DNA of 64,000 nt from contig JAUFOR010000001.1 in NCBI GenBank assembly GCA_040285745.1, positions 682,001 to 746,000 on the forward strand. Direction: 5' to 3'. The stretch comes from Barthelona sp. PCE. Taxonomy: Eukaryota > Metamonada: BaSk clade. Shown in pieces: positions 17,587 through 25,522 of the stretch. The translations under genes were made by a program, and so were the position numbers. Positions within the stretch are counted from its first letter, which is position 1. Each line of letters opens with the position of its first letter. Under the pieces are notes generated by a model that was not told where the DNA came from, ran no database searches, and saw nothing but the letters and a program-made list of their open reading frames with translations.

Positions 17587-19068
17587 ATGGCACGAAAGAA
17601 AGGAAATGATTTTTTGGGCAGTATCAAGGTGTTTTTTGTATTTTTTGTTATCCTAATATGTATTATCACTCTTTCAGGTGGAACAACGGTTATAGGCAAC
17701 AATCAGTCAACATCATCAGCGCAGTACTGTCGCTGTTCCACAGAGGGTCTATGTGCAGTCTATTCTGAAAGCAGCGGATGTGTATGTCTACCCTGTGATG
17801 CTAATCCGGATAAACCATCTCAACCAGATCCCACAAAGCCCGACCCTTCAACGCCCGATCCCGTGGTACCGACACCTTCCAAGAACTGTAATGCAAGTCT
17901 TGATACTTGTCAGGCTCATGGAAAACGTGTTGACGCTTTGTATACCAAATTAAAGTATAATAGGGACGATGACAGGAATCCATTGGTTCTTTTTGTGTCT
18001 TCTGAACGAAAGCACTGTTCAGATTGGAATACAATGATCAATTCTGCTGGAGGTTGTTACCAAAAAACTATGTATCGACTCATTGAGTATCTGGCTGAGG
18101 CCGGTATGACTGTTGGGTTCACGTGTCTTGGATACAGTGGTAACCGTTTTCTTTCACCCAGTGGAGCAATTATTGCCGAACCATCGTATTTTAAAACACC
18201 ATACTTTACAGTTGCAGAACGTGAAATGAACGTAATGCACTATATGGTGGACCACTACGACTCGCCACTACTCGGGTACCAATCCCATGACGCAATTTTT
18301 GCAACCAGTTCAAGTAAGTTGAGGAGTGGTCATGCATATTTTTCGAATGCTGTGCGAAAGGAGTCAACCGAACGGTTTGTGTTCATGGGAGTGAGCCAAT
18401 GGCACACACTTGAAATGAAAAAGCATGTAAGCAGCGTTGATCAAAAGAAGATGACCTATGATGTGTTATACAACGTTCTTGATCGCAGTTTACCTCTAAA
18501 AATCAAAGCTAAGGAGGATAGAGATCTGAATAGGCTCTTTTTTGGATCAGCCCATGGTGACGCACGCAAACGAGCCGAAAATATTGCAATGTCTCAATTA
18601 AAGAACGATAACTTTACACTATGGGTTACAGGACCTTCATACTATTTCAGTACAATTCCTAACGACCACGACAACATTCATTATGAAAAGCCAATGCCAG
18701 AATGGAAATTTTCAGAAACAATCTCTTCATCTTTAGCATATTTGTATCCAGCTAATCACCCTGAAGCATTCGGATGTGTATTTGCAATGGCTAATTCAAT
18801 GGGAGTGCCAGTAATAACCACACATCGAGGTGCTGCGCCCGAAGTCTTAAGTCAATTAGATGAACAAGTTGTAGATTTTTCAAAAACAAACATCAAAGAT
18901 CAATTAATAAGATGGAGAAATGATCCTCCTAAGCTGAAGGCCGATGCTAGGTTCACACCTGTTGCTGTTGTTGGAAAGATTGTCGGTATCCTGGAAGGGA
19001 AAATTTGGGATACCAACTATAACATATCAGGTCCCCAACCTGATTTGGGAGAGCTTTCTAATCAATAG
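17587..19068 (+). CDS. type II membrane glycosyltransferase, GT-B (GT4-like)
   Basis: 493 residues. A short basic cytoplasmic end (MARKKGND) precedes one membrane segment (about 12-33), typical of Golgi type II enzymes. A Cys-rich stretch (YCRCSTEGLC, CVCLPC) and a PDP/TPDP stem (about 77-98) follow, then the catalytic region. The best marker is HPEAFGCVFAMANSMGVPV near 390-410 with THRGAAPEVL behind it, corresponding to the EPFG-x-EAMA-G-PV nucleotide-sugar site of retaining GT-B enzymes; the Glu of the usual EA pair is replaced by Ala. Donor and acceptor are unknown. The stop is immediately adjacent to that of the convergent 19069 gene. Confidence 0.75.
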   Translation: MARKKGNDFLGSIKVFFVFFVILICIITLSGGTTVIGNNQSTSSAQYCRCSTEGLCAVYSESSGCVCLPCDANPDKPSQPDPTKPDPSTPDPVVPTPSKNCNASLDTCQAHGKRVDALYTKLKYNRDDDRNPLVLFVSSERKHCSDWNTMINSAGGCYQKTMYRLIEYLAEAGMTVGFTCLGYSGNRFLSPSGAIIAEPSYFKTPYFTVAEREMNVMHYMVDHYDSPLLGYQSHDAIFATSSSKLRSGHAYFSNAVRKESTERFVFMGVSQWHTLEMKKHVSSVDQKKMTYDVLYNVLDRSLPLKIKAKEDRDLNRLFFGSAHGDARKRAENIAMSQLKNDNFTLWVTGPSYYFSTIPNDHDNIHYEKPMPEWKFSETISSSLAYLYPANHPEAFGCVFAMANSMGVPVITTHRGAAPEVLSQLDEQVVDFSKTNIKDQLIRWRNDPPKLKADARFTPVAVVGKIVGILEGKIWDTNYNISGPQPDLGELSNQ

Positions 19069-20451
19069 TTAATTGAAGTTAAATTGATCTTCTAACCTAA
19101 TAATTGGAGTGTTTTCAGGTTCAGGACTGTTAAGACTTAAGCGTTCTTCTAAAATCCTCAGTTTTCCTTCAAGTGAATCCAGCTGATTATTTTCGTTTGT
19201 CTCAATGGTTTGAAGCATCTGTCTAGTTGCCATCTTATCCGTAGTCTCTGTCTGTAAACGTGTAGAAAGCGCGCTAATAAGTTTATGAGTGAATTTGTTA
19301 TCAAAATCTTCCTCCTCCACTTCAAGTTCATCGGGAATTGAGTCTGTCACAGCCTCTGCCTGTTGTTTCATGCGGTGAATATACTCTTTCAACTCAACGG
19401 GATCAGCATTTAACATTTCGTCTGACTCAACGGTAATTTTATGAGGTTTAGCCATAGGCGTATCAAGTTGCTGCTTTAATGCTGCTGTGTGAATCTGTAG
19501 AGCTTGAGATTGTGTGTGTAGTGACTGTGTTTTAGCAGCAACCCACTTCATGACATCTCCACCTTCCTCAGGCGCTCCACCTAAAGCAACTGGTTCCATT
19601 ACTGCCTCCTTTGGTATTGTTGTCAAAGGGTTTGGCCCAGCGTTCAACGGAGTCTGTGGAATACCAACATTCGTCTCCATCTGAAAAATACTACTCAGCT
19701 TAGAAACCATGTGTGCGCTCTCGCTCTTTGCTTGCATCAGCATCTTTTCAATTGTTGCGCGGTGCTGCCTCTCCGTATAAAGCTGCCTATCGAGGCTGAG
19801 TGTTTGTTTTAATAACTCATCATACTGAGCAACCGAGCTCTTCCTTTCATTCGACCATTGCTCGATGATAGAGGTCATCAGTGACTGTGTCTCGTGGATT
19901 TCGCCGTCGATCTGCTCGTTAAGTGCTAGAATGGCTGACTTAATACCTTGTAAAGAGTTCATTCTTGTTCGTATTACTTGGAAAAGACTCTCATCATTTG
20001 CTGTAAGCTTCAGACCTGGAAGTTCGGGCTGTTTGTAAAAATTCATTGACTCCTGAAGCTCTTTATCGATGTGAGACATAATTGCATCTTCAACTGGTTT
20101 AACTGGTGATGGTTCTTTTCTTTCAGGTTTCATCGGTTTGGGCTGACGCTTCCCCTTATTGGATGTGCGTTTAGCATTGGTTTTGTTAGGTTTAACACGC
20201 TTAATTTCGCTCTTTGTTCTGGGAGTACGACGACGTGGTTGAGCGCTTGGAATTGCGTTACTGGTACTCTGGATGCTGCTGCGTGCCGAGCGCACTGGAA
20301 CATCTGTGCGCGGACGCTCAAAACGTGAATGATCCCTGGGAACTGAAGCTGTCAGCGTAGTGCGTGGTGTAAAGGCATCAGAAGCCTCGTTGGAGTGTAG
20401 TTGAGCATATGTCGCGGCCAGTAGCTGACTTGATGTGCGCTTTTTAGCCAT
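19069..20451 (-). CDS. coiled-coil protein with basic disordered N-terminus
   Basis: 460 residues. The first 130 are rich in Arg, Ser, Thr, Pro and Lys (RRRTPRTKSEIKR, KPMKPERKEPSP) and look disordered and possibly microtubule-binding. Helical coiled-coil segments follow at about 165-260, 310-345 and 385-440. The end is FNFN. There is no recognisable enzyme or membrane motif. This composition is common in flagellar and cytoskeletal proteins; no family is assigned. The ATG at 20451 is preceded on the minus strand by CATCTCAAACAAAAC, a weak initiator-like sequence. Confidence 0.75.
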   Translation of the reverse strand: MAKKRTSSQLLAATYAQLHSNEASDAFTPRTTLTASVPRDHSRFERPRTDVPVRSARSSIQSTSNAIPSAQPRRRTPRTKSEIKRVKPNKTNAKRTSNKGKRQPKPMKPERKEPSPVKPVEDAIMSHIDKELQESMNFYKQPELPGLKLTANDESLFQVIRTRMNSLQGIKSAILALNEQIDGEIHETQSLMTSIIEQWSNERKSSVAQYDELLKQTLSLDRQLYTERQHRATIEKMLMQAKSESAHMVSKLSSIFQMETNVGIPQTPLNAGPNPLTTIPKEAVMEPVALGGAPEEGGDVMKWVAAKTQSLHTQSQALQIHTAALKQQLDTPMAKPHKITVESDEMLNADPVELKEYIHRMKQQAEAVTDSIPDELEVEEEDFDNKFTHKLISALSTRLQTETTDKMATRQMLQTIETNENNQLDSLEGKLRILEERLSLNSPEPENTPIIRLEDQFNFN

Positions 20452-20616
20452 GTTTTGTTTGAGATGGGTTTGTTACAGTAAAACACTTTACATTGTTTAT
20501 ATTATGTATTATGAGTATAATTCTGGAATTTTAAAACCAATAACCTGAATAAATGCGTGAAACAATTATTAAATTGCTTAAACTTTTGTACACTTTCTAC
20601 CAATGATGTTATGGTA

Positions 20617-21945
20617 ATGAGATCAATTTTGGGAATCTTTCTCACCGTTTTGTTGGTTTTTGCATCATCATTAAACGCTAAATACTCTCCTATATATATT
20701 AAGTACGATTTATCGCGTCCTGACTTATATTTTGTAACGCAGTTCGACATAGACCATTTTTTAGGTTCTTTTCCGAGTGCGTCTGTTGTTGGGACCCACA
20801 AATTCAGGGTTCCTGTGAATAATGATACTCATTATGAGCTGTTTGTCAATATACATCGTAAAATAGACAAAAATGATGCAAAAGCGTGCAGGGTGTGGTG
20901 GATACCAAAAGAGTACCTCATTGAATGTACTTTTCTAACCTCAGCTGAATATTCTGTGAATTTCAAAGTCAATAAGCCAAAAACTTTCACAGCTCTACCC
21001 ATTAAATCAATGTATTTGATCACGCCGCGGTACCCTTATGTTGAAAGAATTAAAAAAAAGACTGAGTTTTTATCGCTGTACAATTCTTATGCACCCAAGG
21101 AATTTAGTACTAACATTACAGTAAGTGGTGACTCTAAAATCATTCTTAGCGATAAATTAGTTTTGTGCAGCGGTTCTTTTGTATTAAATCATGCAACTAC
21201 AGCTTTGGGTATGGTTTCTTTACCGAATTATGATGAGTATGACATTATTTACAAAGATTCACATGACAATAAGTGTGTTGTGAGTATGAACAGCACATTA
21301 AAATATGGTAGGTATTCATTTATTGATTATAAACAGAAATGCTTCATCCCTTCATATAATAACGATCTCCCTCTGTATTTTATTGGACAGTCACATGCAA
21401 GGCACTTCCACGGCGTATATTATAAGCAGAAAAGCACATGCCCATTATCAAGAGATGTTGAGCGTATGGAAAGTTACATCAGTATAGAACCATCATTCAC
21501 CAACAGGTTTCCGAACATCAACGTGCAAGAGAATGCCGTCGGTGTACTTTTTGGTGGAGATTGGGAGCTGGCGTTCCGTGCCACACCGGAGCAAATGTAT
21601 GGCCGACTTCATAAAATGGTTCTTCACATTTCGAAGAGTTTTTCTCGTTTAGTCGTGGTTGGAACCCCTGCTCAGTACCGTGAGACAGACCCCTGGCTCC
21701 GAAAGGCGTATTCTGTTACTGAATATCTTAGAGCATCAGAGGATGTGAGATCAACAACATATAAGAGAATTGATCACGTTGATTTTGACGCTTTGAGCAG
21801 ATTTTGGGCTGATTCTAATGTAGCAGACCCAAAGCATATGCTTTCTGTCCGAATTGAAACTATTCTTGACGTTTTAACATTTGTGATTAAAGGAAAAGAC
21901 CATGTTCAAAATGCAGATGAACGTTTCATAGTACTTCCAACATAA
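20617..21945 (+). CDS. secreted/luminal SGNH-like (PC-esterase-type) protein
   Basis: 442 residues from ATG 20617 (a second ATG at 20611 is equally possible; the in-frame GTG at 20557 is not). Residues 1-22 form a clear signal peptide ending SSLNA. A beta-rich middle region with N-glycosylation sequons is followed by LYFIGQSHARHFHG, which has the G-x-S-x-x-R form of the catalytic-serine block of PC-esterase/TBL/NXPE proteins, and near the end ADPKHML, a D-x-x-H block as in their catalytic Asp/His. These families move acetyl groups on glycans in the Golgi lumen. Assignment rests on two short motifs, so function is inferred. The SGNH part of the CAS1-like protein at 27921 has the same logic. 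Confidence 0.6.
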   Translation: MRSILGIFLTVLLVFASSLNAKYSPIYIKYDLSRPDLYFVTQFDIDHFLGSFPSASVVGTHKFRVPVNNDTHYELFVNIHRKIDKNDAKACRVWWIPKEYLIECTFLTSAEYSVNFKVNKPKTFTALPIKSMYLITPRYPYVERIKKKTEFLSLYNSYAPKEFSTNITVSGDSKIILSDKLVLCSGSFVLNHATTALGMVSLPNYDEYDIIYKDSHDNKCVVSMNSTLKYGRYSFIDYKQKCFIPSYNNDLPLYFIGQSHARHFHGVYYKQKSTCPLSRDVERMESYISIEPSFTNRFPNINVQENAVGVLFGGDWELAFRATPEQMYGRLHKMVLHISKSFSRLVVVGTPAQYRETDPWLRKAYSVTEYLRASEDVRSTTYKRIDHVDFDALSRFWADSNVADPKHMLSVRIETILDVLTFVIKGKDHVQNADERFIVLPT

Positions 21946-21966
21946 TCATAATCATATCAACATAGT

Positions 21967-23349
21967 TTACTCGTGACGGGTACCAATACCATGTACCTTA
22001 AATCCGATTCCTCTTAAAAGTTCATGATCTAGTATGTTACGACCATCAAAAACAAATGCTGGTTTAACCATACCATCATAAACACGTTGCCAGTCTATCG
22101 TCTTAAACTCATCCCATTCAGTGATAATTGCAACACCATGAGCACCCTCGCAAGCAGCATATGCACTTTCATCGATGTGAACCTTGGAAAAATCACATTC
22201 CACTTGCTCTAACTCCCATTTCATATGTTCTTCAGGAACCATTGGATCATAAATGTGTAAATTGGGTTTTTCCTTCAATAAATGCTGAGCAACACAGATT
22301 GCAGCACTCTCTCGAGTATCTGATGTATCTTTCTTGAAAGCGAAGCCAAGTAAAGCAATTTTCTTATTAGTAATAGTGTGGAATAATGTCTTAACGATAT
22401 TCTCAGCAAAACGTCTCTTCTGAAAATCATTCATAAGAATTACCTGTTCCCAATAATCAGCAACCTCATCAATGCCATGATAACGACATAAGTAAACAAG
22501 ATTCAGCACATCTTTTTGAAAACAAGAACCACCAAAACCTACAGAACTCTTTAAAAACTTTGATCCAATGCGATTGTCCATACCTATAGCAAGACTAACT
22601 TCATTAATATTACCATCCACACGTTCGCATAATGCGCTTATTGAGTTAATGCTTGACACACGTTGGGCTAAAAATGCATTTGCCACAAGCTTTGAAAGCT
22701 CACTGGTACAAGTACTAATACACAGGATACGTTCTTCAGGAATCCACTGACTGTACACATTAGTTAATGTTTTAAGGGCCTTCCTACCCTCTTCGGTTGA
22801 CTCTGAACCAACAAGTACACGGTCTGGCATCTCTAAATCTCTAATAGCCGTTCCTTCAGCAAGAAATTCTGGGTTATTGAGAATATGGAAAGTGCAATCT
22901 GGCGCCAAACAAGACATGATCTGTTGGAGGGTTGTCGCTGTGCCAACGGGGACAGTTGACTTCTCAACTACTATTTTGGATGCACAATTGTGACGAGCAC
23001 AAATGGTGGCAATACTTCTAGCTGCACTCTCGAGATATGTGAGATCACACGACATCCCAGATCCAATTCCACTCTTCTTTGTTGGGGTATTAACGGCTAG
23101 AAAAACAATCTCAGCCTCAACCACAGCAGTTTCAATATCAGTTGAAAAGAAGAGTTTTGAACCTCTAAACTCCTCTACATACTCCTTCAAACCGGGCTCA
23201 AAGATGGGTAAAACATCAGAATTCCACTCATCAACTCGCTTCTGACTAATGTCGCAAACAGTACATATGACGTCTGCTTTCCCTGCCATAACAGCCATAG
23301 TAGGTCCACCCACATAGCCTGCTCCAATACATGCAATCTTTACGGGCAT
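21967..23349 (-). CDS. UGDH: UDP-glucose 6-dehydrogenase
   Basis: 460 residues from ATG 23349 (MPVKIACIGAGYVGGP); ten codons further upstream are in frame but would precede the nucleotide-binding beta strand. NAD-binding G-x-G-Y-V-G at 8-13, VEKSTVPVGTA, LNNPEFLAEGTAI, then GFGGSCFQKDVLNLVYLC with the catalytic Cys, and GFAFKKDTSDTRES in the C-terminal UDP-binding domain are all intact. The enzyme oxidises UDP-glucose to UDP-glucuronate in two NAD-dependent steps in the cytosol, the precursor for acidic glycans, xylose and others. The motif form is the eukaryotic/animal-like one. The stop reads TAAA. Confidence 0.95.
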   Translation of the reverse strand: MPVKIACIGAGYVGGPTMAVMAGKADVICTVCDISQKRVDEWNSDVLPIFEPGLKEYVEEFRGSKLFFSTDIETAVVEAEIVFLAVNTPTKKSGIGSGMSCDLTYLESAARSIATICARHNCASKIVVEKSTVPVGTATTLQQIMSCLAPDCTFHILNNPEFLAEGTAIRDLEMPDRVLVGSESTEEGRKALKTLTNVYSQWIPEERILCISTCTSELSKLVANAFLAQRVSSINSISALCERVDGNINEVSLAIGMDNRIGSKFLKSSVGFGGSCFQKDVLNLVYLCRYHGIDEVADYWEQVILMNDFQKRRFAENIVKTLFHTITNKKIALLGFAFKKDTSDTRESAAICVAQHLLKEKPNLHIYDPMVPEEHMKWELEQVECDFSKVHIDESAYAACEGAHGVAIITEWDEFKTIDWQRVYDGMVKPAFVFDGRNILDHELLRGIGFKVHGIGTRHE

Positions 23350-23776
23350 TACAAAAAAGGATATATATATAAACAGCATGGTAATTGGTACTGGTACTCT
23401 TACATGCGTTAAGTGAGCACATCTTACATTTTGGATGTATCTAAGCTGGTAAAATAGCGAGTGATATGAAATTGTTGACCTGCTCTTTTGATAGCGTTGA
23501 GAATCGAAAACTGACCAAATTAGTAAAGATTAATTTTACCAAAAAACAATGTATCTTTCATAATTAGAGGTCAAAAGCTGAAATTATCAGTTGATGTACA
23601 CATTTTTAAATTATTCTGCATATCTTGAAATTTATGGTAGTGTCGTCACATGTACCCATATTAACTTTAAATTTAGAAACTTTTAGCATTCAAAAAACTA
23701 CAGACAATGGTTGTGCAATGTTTTTTCTTTTCTCACGTTATACAGTATTTTAGAAATTACCCACATATCATCACAC
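23350..23776. other. intergenic region, no gene seen
   Basis: 427 AT-rich bases between the divergent UGDH and the 23777 gene. No tRNA box, no credible frame; one TTTTACCAAAAAACAATG stretch is merely low-complexity. Confidence 0.5.
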
Positions 23777-24112
23777 ATGCAAACGAACCCCATAGCACTA
23801 TTTCTCGCGGGAATCAGTCAAGGAGCCACCTTGTACTTCAAACGACAACACAAAGCACAAACGCCTGATGGCAAGGTAGAGAGTCTTCTTTCCTCGGAGA
23901 ACCTCAAGCTTAAGAAGAGTCCTGTGTGTCTACGACATGTTTTTATTGCAAAATGGATTGGACAGAGTATTGAAGCCGGTTTGGGAGAACCTATTGATGA
24001 AGTCACAGAGACAGATACGGGAGTGCCTCGAAAAGTGCAAAAAGTTGACGAAAACACACATGTTGAAGTGAAAGCCGAAGAAGAAGTTGGTGAACTCACT
24101 CTTGATCTATAA
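23777..24112 (+). CDS. small acidic-tailed protein of unknown function
   Basis: 111 residues from ATG 23777 (MQTNPIALFLAG); an in-frame ATG 66 bases upstream would add a hydrophobic leader but TATCATCACAC, the initiator-like sequence, lies just before 23777. The N-terminal 20 residues are mildly hydrophobic, and the centre contains SSENLKLKKSPVCLRHVFIAK; the last 40 residues are acidic (DENTHVEVKAEEEVGEL). No family is recognised. The gene stands just upstream of the motor-homology gene on the same strand. Confidence 0.55.
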   Translation: MQTNPIALFLAGISQGATLYFKRQHKAQTPDGKVESLLSSENLKLKKSPVCLRHVFIAKWIGQSIEAGLGEPIDEVTETDTGVPRKVQKVDENTHVEVKAEEEVGELTLDL

Positions 24113-24360
24113 TAAACAGGAAAATCGAATGCAAATCATTATTTGGTGGTTTGTAGAAAGACTAATGACATTGAGTGTAGGTATTGAGGAGTTCTGGTTA
24201 GCAGGCAGCATTCAAGATGATGAATTCAACTACGTATTTGTGCAGGGGTGACTTTTGTGAAGTATAATGCTGCGCATTACCCACAATTACTACTTTAGTA
24301 TTGAAAGTAATGATGTGCAATACATATATCTCTTTTCTACCTTTTTTTGGAACTGTTTTG

Positions 24361-24370
24361 ATTTCACACC
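24361..24370 (+). promoter_or_regulatory. initiator-like element of the motor-homology gene
   Basis: ATTTCACACC, its A 14 bases before ATG 24380. Its position supports the five-codon first exon. Confidence 0.45.
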
Positions 24371-24379
24371 ATTGGGAAA

Positions 24380-25389
24380 ATGCATAAACACGTTGTATGT
24401 CATATTTATTTAGGGATATTCTCGCTTATTGGCTCTTTTAAAATTTACCTTAATTCAGTTAATTTAACTGACATGTAAGCCTGTCAAACAATAAGTTTTT
24501 CATAGTGGGCCCGTATATTGGAAAAGAACCGCGTTGAACCCAATGTTTTTGAAAATTTAATTTTTAGTGGATGGTGAGGTTAGGGGACGTTCAGACATCC
24601 CAAGCACATATTGAAGGCAACGAATTGATTGTTGAAACAGGAAACAAGGAACACAAGGTGGAATATGAACAAATATTTCACAACAATGAAGAAAATTTAG
24701 TAGCAGCTATGACTGAAAATCTCTTTCAGATGACTGAAGATGGAACTAACACAGCAACATTCATATTTAGACACGAGATAATGCGCAATTTCGTTGTTTC
24801 TGTGATGAGCCAGCATTTCCAATTACTATTGTCAATGCCATCTACCAAAAATATTCGGTTTGCGTGTGTTGAAACGACTTTTAATGGCATGAAAGACAAC
24901 ATAAATCCCTCAAATCGTGTGCGTGTTATTGAACATGATGATAAAACTGTCTGCTTCAACAATGTAACTTTTTCTGAAGATTTGGATGTTGATCTTTATA
25001 ACATCATTGGATGTATACTTCAGCGAATGGGATGCATATTTGAGGTTAGATTTACTCATTTAGGCACTGAAAAATTATTTAAAATTGTTTTTTTAAATTC
25101 TTTAAGATTACCAAAGACAAATCCAACTGGACAAAGCTTCAGGGAAGCTGTGTCTATTTCCATAAGCATACCTTCGTTTGGGGAAATTGTTAAATCTTTG
25201 TTAGAAAAAAGGAAATATGTTCCTTGGAGAAATTCAGCAGTAACACATTATATCAAGGATTCATTCACATTATATGATAGGTGGACATATGTTTGTGTGA
25301 CTTCCTTTGCTCAAATTGAAGAAACAGTTGCAATGTTGAAATATTCAACAAGATTACAAATTCTTGCAAATCGCTCTCTTTCAGAATGA
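24380..25389 (+). CDS. freestanding kinesin motor homologue lacking the ATP site (spliced)
   Basis: Exon 1 (24380-24394) encodes MHKHV, exon 2 (24568-25389) the rest; 278 residues. The whole length follows a kinesin head: MVRLGDV (beta1), KVEYEQIFHN (FTFDRVF), IRFACVETTFNGMKDNI (the IYNEKIRDLL region), RVRVIEHDDKTVCFNN, KIVFLNSLRLPKTNPTGQSF (cf. LNLVDLAGSERVGKTGATGE), REAVSISISIPSFGEIV (cf. the EANNINFALLALGNVI helix), VPWRNSAVTHYIKDSF (cf. IPYRDSKLTRLLQDSL) and MLKYSTRLQILANR (cf. LRYATRAKKI). Yet the P-loop GQTGTGKT is gone, SSRSH is gone, and switch II DLAGSE reads LNSLRL, so ATP hydrolysis is not expected. There is no coiled coil or tail. It resembles in principle the Vik1/Cik1 nucleotide-free motor-homology domains, but those carry stalks. 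Confidence 0.7.
24395..24567 (+). other. intron of the motor-homology gene, 173 nt
   Basis: Starts GTATGT after the codon GTT and ends ATTTTTAG before TGG, phase 0. An in-frame stop just before exon 2 means exon 2 has no other way to extend upstream. The alternative is an unspliced start at ATG 24571. Confidence 0.6.
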
Positions 25390-25473
25390 ATTATCATATG
25401 TTTCGCCTGAGATGACAAACTGTCTGTTGAAGTAAAAATCTTAATATAAAAGCTGTATTGCTATTTTTGCACC

Positions 25474-25485
25474 TCATTCACTTTC
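25474..25485 (+). promoter_or_regulatory. initiator-like element of the kinesin-2 gene
   Basis: TCATTCACTTTC, two overlapping TCA/TTCA cores 38-47 bases before ATG 25523. Confidence 0.4.
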
Positions 25486-25522
25486 TTTTTTTAATTCTCG
25501 CTTTATTTTGCGGAATTCTAGG

